Below, piece by piece: positions 17,428-25,998 of a stretch of 64,000 nucleotides of DNA (position 1 is the first letter of the stretch; the number at the start of each line of letters is the position of its first letter). The translations under genes were made by a program, and so were the position numbers. Source of the stretch: Thermopetrobacter sp964430935 (GTDB lineage: Bacteria > Pseudomonadota > Alphaproteobacteria > Rhizobiales > Aestuariivirgaceae); NCBI GenBank assembly GCA_964430935.1, contig CAYSHK010000039.1:1-64000 (forward strand). Direction: 5' to 3'. The notes below the pieces were generated by a model. It searched no databases, was not told the origin of the DNA, and worked only from the letters and a program-made list of their open reading frames with translations.

Positions 17428-19047
17428 CTACTTCTCGTAGAGCACCGAGGGAAGCCAGGTGGCGATCTCCGGCCAGAACCACAGCAGCACCAGCGCCAGC
17501 ACCTGGATGGCCACGAAGGGCGCCACACCGAGATAGATGTGGGTTGTCTTGACCTCCTTCGGCGCCACGCCCCGAAGATAGAACAGGGCGAATCCGAACG
17601 GCGGGGTCAGGAAGGAGGTCTGGAGATTGATACCCATCATGACGCCGAGCCAGACCGGGCTCATGGTCACTCCGGGCGCGACCTCCATCTGCAGCAGGAT
17701 GGGCGCGACGATGGGAACGACGATGAAGATGATCTCCAGGAAGTCCAGGAAGAAGCCCATCAGGAACATCACGCCCATGACCAGCAGCATGGCGGCGACG
17801 GTACCGCCCGGCAGGTTGTGCAGGAAGTCCTCGATGAAGCGATCGCCGTCGAAGCCGCGGAAGACCAGCGAGAACATGGCGGCGCCGACCAGGATGACGA
17901 AGACCATGGAGGAGATCTGCACCGTGGAGCGTCCCACCGAGGCCAGCACCGGCGTGCCGTCCTCGTCCCGTTCCTGCAGCGTCCGCCAGACACCGACGAG
18001 GATGCCGGCGGCCAGGATGGCGGAGAGCACCAGCGCCACTCCGATGGCGATCCAGTCGGTGGTGGGGATCACGTCGCGCTGCATGCGCAGATCGAAGAAC
18101 CAGGTGATGAGGAACAGGCCGAAGAGCGAGACCGCTCCGGCGATGATCCACTTCGCCCCCTTCGGATTGATCTTGTAGCCGGCGAGCATGATGGCGCCCA
18201 CCGCGCCCACCGACGCCGCCTCGGTCGGCGAGGCGAGACCTCCGAGGATGGAACCCAGCACCGCCACGATGAGAATGAGCGGGGCGAACAGCGTTCCGGC
18301 GAGCTGTCTGTAGAAGGCCTTCCGGTCGCCGGAGATCAGTTCGTCGGCGGGAACCGCCGGGGCCTCCTGCGGCCGCAGGGTGGCGAAGCCGAACTGGTAG
18401 ACGAGATACATGCCCACCAGCATCAGTCCGGGCAGCAGGGCGCCTGCGAACAGGTCGTTCACCGACACGGTGTCGGGCGCGTAGTTGCCCATGGCGTACT
18501 GGGCGTTCTGGAAGGCCACGGAGAGCTGGTCGCCCAGCAGCACCAGCACGATGGAGGGCGGAATGATCTGCCCAAGCGTGCCGGAGGCGCAGATGGTGCC
18601 GCAGGAGAAGGGGATGTTGTAGCCGCGGCGCAGCATCGTGGGCAGGGACAGCAGCCCCATGGTCACCACCGTCGCCCCGACGATGCCGGTGGAGGCCGCC
18701 AGGAGCGCGCCGACCACGGTCACCGAGTAGGCCAGGCCGCCGGGTCTGGACCCGAAGGCGCGGCCCATGTTGTCCAGCAGCTCCTCCGCGACCTTGGAAC
18801 GCTCCAGCATCACCCCCATGAAGACGAACAGCGGCACCGCCACCAGCACCTCCGAGGACATGATGGCGAAGATGCGTTGGGGAAAGGCGGTGAGGATGGA
18901 GATGTCGAAAACGCCCATCAGCGATCCGAGAAGGGCGAAGGCGAGACCGGTGCCGGCCAGCGTGAAGGCCACCGGGTATCCCATGATCAGGAACCCGATC
19001 GCCGACAGGAACATCAGCAGCACCATGATTTCGGCGGACAGGGACAT
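17428..19047 (-). CDS. dctM: TRAP transporter large permease (DctM family)
   Basis: About 539 aa membrane protein with 12 or more hydrophobic helices, the sodium- or proton-coupled permease of a tripartite ATP-independent transporter. DctM signatures are visible (IGYPVAFTLAGTGLAFALLG at the start, PLFVFMGVMLERS, CGTICASGTLGQIIPPSIVLVLLGDQ). It is longer than the usual 425-440 aa because of an extra segment in the middle (about 230-380), as in the mannitol/chloroaromatic and 2-oxoacid subgroup. ATG 19047 overlaps the dctQ stop by one base (TGATG) with GGAGGAAG upstream. GTG 19050 is the alternative start. Confidence 0.93.
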   Translation of the reverse strand: MSLSAEIMVLLMFLSAIGFLIMGYPVAFTLAGTGLAFALLGSLMGVFDISILTAFPQRIFAIMSSEVLVAVPLFVFMGVMLERSKVAEELLDNMGRAFGSRPGGLAYSVTVVGALLAASTGIVGATVVTMGLLSLPTMLRRGYNIPFSCGTICASGTLGQIIPPSIVLVLLGDQLSVAFQNAQYAMGNYAPDTVSVNDLFAGALLPGLMLVGMYLVYQFGFATLRPQEAPAVPADELISGDRKAFYRQLAGTLFAPLILIVAVLGSILGGLASPTEAASVGAVGAIMLAGYKINPKGAKWIIAGAVSLFGLFLITWFFDLRMQRDVIPTTDWIAIGVALVLSAILAAGILVGVWRTLQERDEDGTPVLASVGRSTVQISSMVFVILVGAAMFSLVFRGFDGDRFIEDFLHNLPGGTVAAMLLVMGVMFLMGFFLDFLEIIFIVVPIVAPILLQMEVAPGVTMSPVWLGVMMGINLQTSFLTPPFGFALFYLRGVAPKEVKTTHIYLGVAPFVAIQVLALVLLWFWPEIATWLPSVLYEK

Positions 19048-19619
19048 CACACTTCCTCCTTCACCGCCTCGGGATCATCCTCCGCCCGTCCGTTCAGGCA
19101 GGGCGGCACCGGATAGCCGGGCTCCCGTCCACGCAGGAAACGCACCGCCTTGAAGAGCAGCGAGAGGCCCTGCAGGAACACGAGCACGGCGAACACCCAG
19201 ATCACGGTCTTGTAGGCGAAGATGAGCGGCAGGCCGGATCCCTCCGTGGATCCCTCGAAGACCTTCCATGCGTTGATCACGTAGTCCCAGGACAGCCAGA
19301 GGGTGGCCGCGGTCACCGGCAGCAGGAAGAAGAGGGTTCCGAAGACGTCCACCTTCGCCTTGTAGCGCGGCGGGGCCTCGCCGTAGACCACGTCCACGCG
19401 CACGTGCCCGTTGTGCAGCAGCGTGTAGCCCGCGCCGATCATGAAGAGGATGCCATGCATGTACCAGATGGATTCCTGCATGGCGATGTTGCCGATGGAA
19501 AAGACGTAGCGCATGACCACCACGAGAAACTGCACCAGCACCATGGCCAGCGCCACCCACGCCACCGCGTGGCCGATGCGCTCGTTGAGGCGGTCGACGA
19601 AGCGGATGAAACTCAGCAT
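19047..19619 (-). CDS. dctQ: TRAP transporter small permease (DctQ family)
   Basis: 190 aa, four hydrophobic segments, with the DctQ pattern near the N-terminus (VDRLNERIGHAVAWVALAMV) and MQESIWYMHGILFMIGAGYTL. It stabilises or assists DctM. GGGGAGGGAACAGTC precedes the ATG. It is translationally coupled to dctM and lies 148 bp after dctP, separated by a hairpin. Confidence 0.92.
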   Translation of the reverse strand: MLSFIRFVDRLNERIGHAVAWVALAMVLVQFLVVVMRYVFSIGNIAMQESIWYMHGILFMIGAGYTLLHNGHVRVDVVYGEAPPRYKAKVDVFGTLFFLLPVTAATLWLSWDYVINAWKVFEGSTEGSGLPLIFAYKTVIWVFAVLVFLQGLSLLFKAVRFLRGREPGYPVPPCLNGRAEDDPEAVKEEV

Positions 19620-19714
19620 GACTGTTCCCTCCCCGGAACATCCTGCGAAGGTGCGGGAGGGCCGTCCGTTCGGTGTCGAGGGGAATGTTATCTTGCGGAC
19701 GGCTCCCGATGGGG

Positions 19715-19741
19715 AAAAGGCCGGAGCATGATGCTCCGGCC
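19715..19741 (-). terminator. Intra-operon hairpin between dctP and dctQ
   Basis: A 10-bp perfect stem (19719-19728 GGCCGGAGCA, 19732-19741 TGCTCCGGCC) with a 3-nt loop. It is followed on the minus strand by TTTTCCCC, 27 bp after the dctP stop. It looks like a leaky terminator or 3' stabiliser that would raise dctP mRNA over dctQM, as is common when a binding protein is needed in excess. The function is inferred. Confidence 0.7.
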
Positions 19742-19767
19742 TCCTCCGGTCTGCATGGGCAGGCCCG

Positions 19768-20856
19768 TTACCACTTCACGAGCTTGCGCTTGTTGGCGTA
19801 GGCGACGTCGGAGATCTCCGTCCAGCCCTGCACGCGTTTCTTGAAGTCCATGAAGCTCTTGTAGATCTTCTTCGCCATGGGCGAGGATTCGCCGGCCTTG
19901 GCCAGCACGTCCTTGGAGGCCTCGCCGAACGCCTTGAAGATCTCGTCGGAGAATTCGTGCAGCTGCACGCCATGCTTCTGGATCAGGGTGTTCAGGGCGG
20001 CGCCGTTGTTGGCATTGAACTCGGCGAGATCGTAGGAGTTCTCCGCCTGCGCGCAGTATTCGAACAGCGCCTTGTCGGAATCGGACAGGCCGTCCCAGAA
20101 CTTCTTCGACACGCCCAGGCTCAGCATGGTGCCCGGCTCGTGGAAACCCGGATAGTAGTAGTGCTTGGTCACCTTGTAGAAGCCGAAGGCCAGGTCGTTC
20201 CATGGCCCCACCCACTCCGTGGCGTCGATGGTGCCCGCCTGCAGGGCCGGCATGATCTCCGCGCCGGCCAGGGTGAGCGCGGTGGCGCCGATGGCGTTCA
20301 GGACGTCGCCGCCGAGGCCCGGCATGCGCATCTTCAGGCCCTTGAAGTCCTCGATCGTATTGACGGGCTTGCGGAACCAGCCGCCCATCTGCACGCCCGA
20401 GTTGCCGCAGGGCAGTCCCTTCACGCCGAAGCCGGCGCCCAGTTCGTCCCACAGCTTCTGGCCACCGCCATGATAGAGCCAGGCGTTCATCTCGTTGGCG
20501 GTGAAGCCGAAGGGCACGGCGGAGTAGAAGGCGAAGCCCATGTCCTTGCCCTTGTAGTAATAGTCGGCGGAGTGATAGAGCTCCGCGGTACCCTCCTGCA
20601 CCGCGTCGAGGCACTTCAGCGGATGCACGAGCTCCTTGCCCGCGTAGACCCGGATCTTGAAGCGGCCGCCGGAAACCTTCTCCACGCGGCGGGCGAAACG
20701 GTTGGCCGCCGTGCCCAGACCGGGAAAGTTCTTCGGCCAGGAGGTCACCATCTTCAGGTGCTTCACGTCGGAGGCGATGGCCGGCGCGGCCAGCGGAGCG
20801 GCGGCTGCGGCAGTGACGCCGAGACCGGCCTTCTTGATGAACGAACGACGATCCAT
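19768..20856 (-). CDS. dctP: TRAP transporter periplasmic binding protein (2-oxoacid/TakP-like)
   Basis: About 362 aa. Tat-type signal at the N-terminus (MDRRSFIKKAGLGVTAAAAAP), cleavage near APAIASD. The mature protein starts HLKMVTSWPKNFPGLGTAANRF, typical of the TakP/mannitol-chloroaromatic subgroup of DctP receptors. The ligand region has the conserved Arg of the carboxylate site in the LKMRMPGLGGDVLNAIGA stretch and EWVGPWNDLAFGFYK. Subgroup and neighbouring oxidoreductase point to a 2-oxoacid ligand, but this is inference. ATG 20856 starts the Tat signal; the frame is open upstream without homology. Confidence 0.9.
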   Translation of the reverse strand: MDRRSFIKKAGLGVTAAAAAPLAAPAIASDVKHLKMVTSWPKNFPGLGTAANRFARRVEKVSGGRFKIRVYAGKELVHPLKCLDAVQEGTAELYHSADYYYKGKDMGFAFYSAVPFGFTANEMNAWLYHGGGQKLWDELGAGFGVKGLPCGNSGVQMGGWFRKPVNTIEDFKGLKMRMPGLGGDVLNAIGATALTLAGAEIMPALQAGTIDATEWVGPWNDLAFGFYKVTKHYYYPGFHEPGTMLSLGVSKKFWDGLSDSDKALFEYCAQAENSYDLAEFNANNGAALNTLIQKHGVQLHEFSDEIFKAFGEASKDVLAKAGESSPMAKKIYKSFMDFKKRVQGWTEISDVAYANKRKLVKW

Positions 20857-21093
20857 GTTCCTGTATCTCCCTCGTGTTCCGTTGATTGGCCTTGTACGGC
20901 GCGAAGGGTGCCGTCCGGCCTTGTTTCGCCGCCGAAACGGCGTTGCGCGATCGGGTGCCGCACGGAGGGGCTCCGCAACCGCCGGGCGGGAGGACGCCTT
21001 TTCCACCGGTCGGAAGTTCCCACCGTCCCGCATGTCCGGAGACGAAACGCGGAGCGACCCGCCCGGAGCCCGAAAGCGCCTGCGGCACCGGCT

Positions 21094-21122
21094 ACTTAAG
21101 CCCAATCATCGGCCCCGATCAA
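21094..21122 (-). promoter_or_regulatory. Candidate sigma70-type promoter for dctPQM
   Basis: On the minus strand TTGATC (21122-21117), a 17-bp spacer and TTAAGT (21099-21094), about 240 bp before dctP and just past the kinase gene's stop. Spacing is ideal but both hexamers are imperfect. Confidence 0.3.
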
Positions 21123-21140
21123 GGAGAATCATGATCCCCG

Positions 21141-23003
21141 TCAGCCCGCGCAGACCGCCTCCCGGGGCGCCCCGTGACGTGGCCCGGCTCCATCTTCGAC
21201 GACCCGTGACGCCGGAATCGTGAAGCCCGCCGTGACACCACCCTCCGGATTGTTGCGGATCCACATCCGGCCACCGTGCAGCCGCACCAGGGAGCGGGCG
21301 ATGGACAGCCCCAGTCCGATGCCGTCGTGCCGCCGGGACAATGCCGCGTCTCCCTGCGTGAACGGCTCGAAGATGGTATCCAGCCTGTCCTCGGGAATGC
21401 CGATTCCGGTATCGATGACGCGGACCACCACATCGCCCCCGGAAGTGCGGTCGATGTCGACGGTCACGGACCCCTCGGGCGTGAATTTGACCGCGTTGTT
21501 GAGAAGGTTCGACAGGACCTGCTTCAACCGTCCGAGATCGGCCCGCAGCACCACATCACCGGCATACCGCAGCTGAAACTGCAGTCCGCGCGCCCGCTCC
21601 TCCCGGGCCACCTGGCGCAGGGCCATCTCCGCCAGCTCGACCAGATCCACCTCCTGCTCCTCGAGACGGATCTTGTTCCGCTCGAAACGGGTGTAGTCGA
21701 GAATGTCGTTGATGAGCCGCTGGAGCTGGCGGGATCCGTCGAGAACATGCCTGGAATATTCCCGGTACTCGTCGTTGAGGGGACCGGCTGCTTCCTTGGC
21801 CAGCAGCTCGGAAAAGCCGACCATGGCGTTCAGGGGTGTGCGCAGTTCATGGCTGATCAGCGCCAGGAAGTTGGACTTCGCGCGCGACTCGCTCTCCGCC
21901 GCCTCCTTCTCGCGCCGCAGACGCTCCTCCTTCCGGTGCTGCTCCGTGACATCGGTGGCCACGCCGCGGTAGCCGCGCAGACGGCCTGACGGATCGTACA
22001 GCGGCCGGGCCGTCATCCGGAACCACCGCTCCTCTCCGCCGATCCGGGCCGGAACGGTGCTGCCGTATATGATGCGCCCGCCTTCCAGGTCGGAAAGGAA
22101 GGTCTCCCATTCCGGTCCGGCGGCATCCGCCTCGAGAACATCGGGCAACCGCCGGCCGCGCAGATCCTCCCGCCGCACTCCGAGCAGTTCCTCCAGACGT
22201 CTCGATGTATAGACGAGACGGCCATCGCGATCGGTCTCCCAAAGCCAGTCGCTGGCGCCCTGCTCGAAATCGTGCAGCAGAAGGCTGATGATGTTCTTGC
22301 GCCGGTTGAGTTCGGCCACGTAGCGGGTCTGGCGCAGGGCGTCGCGATAGCGCATCAGCACCACGAAAATGAGGGCGAGCGCATAGACGGCGCCCATGAA
22401 GGCGAATGCGTGTCCCACCGGCCCCGGCATCACGTGGAGAATGGTCCAGGCGAGCGAGACCGTGGGGAAGAGGATGTAGAACACCGCCGCCGAGGGCACC
22501 TGCGCCAGCCGGAAGGTGCCCAGCGAGAAGGCCGCTATGGTCAGCGACGCGATCAGCACCCGCATGTCTCCCGAGGCGGGCGGCAGGAAGAACCAGGGCA
22601 GGGCGGCCCACAGCAGGCCGAAGACGACACCCTGGATGCGGATCACCCGGACGTAGCCGGCGGCGCATGTGCGCGATCCGCAGTGCCGCGAGGCGAGCCG
22701 CCAGTGCCCCAGCATGATCAGGGACACCAGTATGTTCCCCCCCGTCCACAGATGGAGCGGAACGGCGGGAAGCTCCTGCAGCCCGACCCGCCACATCAGA
22801 AGGGAGATGAGAATGTTCAGACTGAGGGTCCAGGGCGTCATGCGCATGATCGACTGCGCCTGACGCGCCTGCAGACGTTTCCTGTCCTGGGCGGTGAGCT
22901 CGCGTTCCATGACGAGATCGCCCACGACAAGATCGTGCGGCGCGTTCTCCCGGCCCGTGGCCCGCTGCCTGCCCTTTTCCTTTCTTTCTGCGGTGCTGTC
23001 CAT
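21141..23003 (-). CDS. Membrane PAS-domain sensor histidine kinase (orphan)
   Basis: About 620 aa. A short cytoplasmic start is followed by 5-6 hydrophobic helices (about 60-225), a PAS domain (about 245-365, SDWLWETDRDGRLVYTS to RGVATDVTEQH), and a HisKA domain with the phospho-acceptor in SHELRTPLNAMVGFSELL. The ATPase domain follows, with N box NLLNNAVKFTPEG, DTGIGIPEDRLDTIFEPF and GIGLGLSIARSL. No receiver domain or response-regulator gene is adjacent, so the partner lies elsewhere. The start is uncertain: ATG 23003 is chosen because the preceding in-frame codons look non-coding; ATG 23063 is possible. Confidence 0.88.
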   Translation of the reverse strand: MDSTAERKEKGRQRATGRENAPHDLVVGDLVMERELTAQDRKRLQARQAQSIMRMTPWTLSLNILISLLMWRVGLQELPAVPLHLWTGGNILVSLIMLGHWRLASRHCGSRTCAAGYVRVIRIQGVVFGLLWAALPWFFLPPASGDMRVLIASLTIAAFSLGTFRLAQVPSAAVFYILFPTVSLAWTILHVMPGPVGHAFAFMGAVYALALIFVVLMRYRDALRQTRYVAELNRRKNIISLLLHDFEQGASDWLWETDRDGRLVYTSRRLEELLGVRREDLRGRRLPDVLEADAAGPEWETFLSDLEGGRIIYGSTVPARIGGEERWFRMTARPLYDPSGRLRGYRGVATDVTEQHRKEERLRREKEAAESESRAKSNFLALISHELRTPLNAMVGFSELLAKEAAGPLNDEYREYSRHVLDGSRQLQRLINDILDYTRFERNKIRLEEQEVDLVELAEMALRQVAREERARGLQFQLRYAGDVVLRADLGRLKQVLSNLLNNAVKFTPEGSVTVDIDRTSGGDVVVRVIDTGIGIPEDRLDTIFEPFTQGDAALSRRHDGIGLGLSIARSLVRLHGGRMWIRNNPEGGVTAGFTIPASRVVEDGAGPRHGAPREAVCAG

Positions 23004-23227
23004 ACCCGGGAACCCGAAGCGGCGGAATGCGTGAAGATTCCGGAAATACCGGACGGCGGACATGCTAACCGCCACCGGTTAACGCCCCGGTTCCGGAACA
23101 CGGAAACCGGTGTGGAAGGTAAATGAAAGGTGACGGGTATCGCCATCCGTGGCAGCCCGGACTAAGATGTCCGGCAGGAACCGGTCCGCGCGACCGGACC
23201 GGCAGTCGGAAAAATCGGGAGCATGCC

Positions 23228-24226
23228 ATGATCGAAGGCATATCGGTCGTCGTCGTCGTCCTTGTACTTCTGGTGCTCGTCACCCTGTACAAGGGCATCG
23301 TGGTCGTGCCGCAGGGCTACAACTACACCGTGGAACGTTTCGGCAAGTACATCCGCACCCTTCAGCCCGGCTTCCACATCATCATTCCCTGGTTCGACCG
23401 CATCTCGAACAAGGCCAACATGATGGAGCAGGTGCTCGAGGTGCCCTCCCAGGAAGTGATCACCCGGGACAACGCCATGGTGAAGGTGGACGGCGTGGCC
23501 TTCTACCAGGTGATCGACGCCGCCCGCGCCACCTACGAGGTCAACCGGCTGGAATACGCCATGATCAACCTCGTGATGACCAACATCCGCACGGTCATGG
23601 GTTCCATGGACCTCGACCAGCTGCTTTCGCATCGCGACGAGATCAACGCCCGCATCCTTTCCGTCGTGGACGAAGCCGCCGGACCCTGGGGCGTCAAGGT
23701 CACCCGCATCGAGATCAAGGACATCCTGCCGCCCGCCGATCTGGTCGACGCCATGGCCCAGCAGATGATCGCGGAGCGCAACAAGCGCGCGACCATCCTC
23801 GAGGCCGAAGGCGTGCGGCAGTCGGCCATCCTGAAGGCGGAGGGCGAGAAGCAGTCGAAGATTCTCAAGGCCGAAGGCGAGAAGGAGGCCGCGTTCCGCG
23901 AGGCGGAAGCCCGCGAACGGCTGGCCCAGGCCGAGGCGAAGGCCACGGAGGTGGTCTCCGAGGCCATCGGCAGGGGCGACATGCGGGCCATCAACTACTT
24001 CGTCGCCAACAACTACGTGAAGGCGCTGGAAAGCCTCGCTTCGGCACCGAACCAGAAAGTGCTCATGATGCCGCTCGAAGCCTCCTCCGTCATCGGCTCC
24101 ATCGCCGGCATATCCGAGATCGCCCGTGAGGCCTTCGGGCCGGAATCCGGCTCCTCCGGCCGCGGCGGGACCCGGACCGGTGGCTCCGTCCCCTCCGTCG
24201 GACAGCGCGGGAGCGATGCGCCATGA
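23228..24226 (+). CDS. qmcA: SPFH/stomatin family membrane protein QmcA
   Basis: About 332 aa. N-terminal membrane anchor (ISVVVVVLVLLVLVTLYKG), then the SPFH/band 7 domain (VPQGYNYTVERFGKYIRTL, PWFDRISNK, ITRDNAMVKVDGV). A coiled coil with Ala/Glu/Lys repeats (ILKAEGEKQSKILKAEGEK) follows, and a Gly/Ser-rich tail. Stomatin-like proteins form membrane-associated oligomers linked to protein quality control. ATG 23228 has GGGAG upstream; the frame extends 35 codons further without homology. It overlaps the NfeD-like gene by 4 bp (ATGA), the conserved qmcA-nfeD pairing. Confidence 0.93.
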   Translation: MIEGISVVVVVLVLLVLVTLYKGIVVVPQGYNYTVERFGKYIRTLQPGFHIIIPWFDRISNKANMMEQVLEVPSQEVITRDNAMVKVDGVAFYQVIDAARATYEVNRLEYAMINLVMTNIRTVMGSMDLDQLLSHRDEINARILSVVDEAAGPWGVKVTRIEIKDILPPADLVDAMAQQMIAERNKRATILEAEGVRQSAILKAEGEKQSKILKAEGEKEAAFREAEARERLAQAEAKATEVVSEAIGRGDMRAINYFVANNYVKALESLASAPNQKVLMMPLEASSVIGSIAGISEIAREAFGPESGSSGRGGTRTGGSVPSVGQRGSDAP

Positions 24227-24684
24227 CGGAATTCCTCGACCAGTACGGCTGGTGGACGCTGGGCCTCGTGCTGCTCATCGCGGAAATGCTCGTGCCCGGC
24301 ATCTTCCTCATGTGGTTCGGTTTCGCCGCGCTGCTCACGGGTATCGTGGACGCTTTCGCGCCGGGACTCGACTGGCGTTGGCAGGCGGTGATCTTCTCCG
24401 CCCTCTCCGTGGCGCTCGTATTCGGCGTGCGCCCCTTCGTCGGGCGGTCCCTGGACAGGGAGAGCGACCGGCCGGATCTGAACCGGCGGCTGCACGCTCT
24501 CGTCGGACAGACCGCCGACCTGATCCGACCCATCGAGAACGGTCACGGAGAGGTGCGCATCGGCGACACGCTGTGGCGGGTCACGGGTCCCGATCTGCCG
24601 GCCGGCACGCGGGTGCGGGTCGTCGCGGTGGACGAGCGCTCCATGGCCCTGACCGTGGAGCCGGAACGGCCTCAGTCGTCCTGA
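24223..24684 (+). CDS. NfeD family membrane protein (partner of QmcA)
   Basis: 153 aa with 2-3 N-terminal membrane helices (WWTLGLVLLIAEMLVPGIFL, WRWQAVIFSALSVALVFGV). The C-terminal OB-fold domain is typical of short NfeD proteins (LVGQTADLIRPIENGHGEVR, LPAGTRVRVVAVD). It has no serine-protease domain, as in the truncated NfeD1b type. It is translationally coupled to qmcA and likely modulates the stomatin oligomer. Its end overlaps the convergent cytochrome gene by 13 bp. Confidence 0.9.
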   Translation: MTEFLDQYGWWTLGLVLLIAEMLVPGIFLMWFGFAALLTGIVDAFAPGLDWRWQAVIFSALSVALVFGVRPFVGRSLDRESDRPDLNRRLHALVGQTADLIRPIENGHGEVRIGDTLWRVTGPDLPAGTRVRVVAVDERSMALTVEPERPQSS

Positions 24685-25850
24685 ACCGACAGCCAGGCCA
24701 GAATGTCGTCGATCTCGCCCTCGCCCATGGAGGCGAAGATCTCGCGGTCCCGCGGGTCGTCATGCACCCGCTTGCCTTCCGCGAAGGCCTTGATCTGCCG
24801 TTTCAGATAGGCGCTGTACTGCCCGGCCAGCGGCGGGATCAGGCGCGTGGGATCCCCCTCGCCCTTCGGGCCGTGGCAGCCGGCGCATTCGCGGCGGTAC
24901 GCCCGGGCGCCGCCTTCCACGTTGCCCCGTTTCCACAGCGGCACATTGACCACCATCTTGGTGCGTTCCAGCACCTCTAGCGGATCGAAGTTCTCCTTGT
25001 CGATCTCTCCCATCCTGCTGGGCAGCTTGATGCGCGACAGATAGAGGGAGATGGTCTGGACGTCCTCCTCGGGCAGTTCGCGCTCCGTCGCGTAGGGCTG
25101 CATCGGGATGTTGACCCTCTTGCGCGCCTTGAAGGCCCTGAGCTGCCGCGCCAGATAGACCGGATCCAGACCGGCGATGCGCGGATAGGTCCCGTCCGGC
25201 TTGCCCTGTCCCTTCGGACCGTGGCACGGCGCGCAGGTCATCATGATCTCGTCGGCGTATTCCTCGTCGTAGGTCCACTTCGAGATGTCCTCGGCCACCG
25301 TCTTCTCCTTCGGCATGTCCTTCGGCAGCCTGTGAGTGATTCCCTTGTGGCAGTCGATGCAGGTCTTGCCCTCCTTCTTCGCGTCGCCGTGGATGCGGGC
25401 CGCGAACCGCGCCTGCCGCTTCAGATCCATGGTGTCGAAGTGATGGCAGTTGCGGCATTCGCGCGAATCCGACTCCTTCATGTACGACCAGACCCTCCGC
25501 GCCAGATGCAGACGCCTCTTCTCGAATTTCTCCGGCGTGTCCACCGTGCCGACCATCCAGTGCCAGAGCTCGTTGGACGCCCGGATCTTCCGGATCAGCT
25601 TGGGCACCCACTGCTTCGGGACATGGCAGTCGGAACAGATGGCCCGCACGCCCGAGGGATTGGAGTAGTGGGAGGATTTCACATAGTCGGGATACATGTT
25701 GTCGCGCATCTCATGGCACGAGACGCAGAAGGAAAGGGTGTTCGTCGCCTCCATGGCGGTGTTGAAACCGCCCCAGAAGACGATGCCCGCGATGAACATG
25801 ACGGTGGCAAGTCCCAGCTTGCCGCGATGCCGCGCAAGAAACGGTGCCAT
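24672..25850 (-). CDS. Hexahaem c-type cytochrome: NapC/NirT domain fused to two cytochrome c domains
   Basis: About 392 aa. One membrane anchor (about 11-29) and a NapC/NirT-like tetrahaem domain with CXXCH at about 42 (CVSCH), 72 (CSDCH), 132 (CRNCH) and 164 (CIDCH). Two class I-like monohaem domains follow: CAPCH about 206 and CAGCH about 322, each followed by GPKGQGKP/GPKGEGDP. NapC proteins take electrons from quinol; the extra domains should pass them to a periplasmic acceptor. Normal NapC is about 200 aa, so the C-terminal half is an addition. ATG 25850 has GGGGGAG 8 nt upstream. No reductase gene is adjacent, so the terminal partner is unknown. Confidence 0.88.
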   Translation of the reverse strand: MAPFLARHRGKLGLATVMFIAGIVFWGGFNTAMEATNTLSFCVSCHEMRDNMYPDYVKSSHYSNPSGVRAICSDCHVPKQWVPKLIRKIRASNELWHWMVGTVDTPEKFEKRRLHLARRVWSYMKESDSRECRNCHHFDTMDLKRQARFAARIHGDAKKEGKTCIDCHKGITHRLPKDMPKEKTVAEDISKWTYDEEYADEIMMTCAPCHGPKGQGKPDGTYPRIAGLDPVYLARQLRAFKARKRVNIPMQPYATERELPEEDVQTISLYLSRIKLPSRMGEIDKENFDPLEVLERTKMVVNVPLWKRGNVEGGARAYRRECAGCHGPKGEGDPTRLIPPLAGQYSAYLKRQIKAFAEGKRVHDDPRDREIFASMGEGEIDDILAWLSVQDD

Positions 25851-25998
25851 CCTTCCGGCTCCCCCCAGATCTGATGGTCTGTCGAATTCGATTGGCGGCC
25901 ATATATGGCGGATCCTCCGTCGGCCGTGCTTGACCACGGTCAAGGCGCTTTCCGATTCGTCCGTCGCCTGACGTACGGGTCACCGGAAGGAAAGGAGA

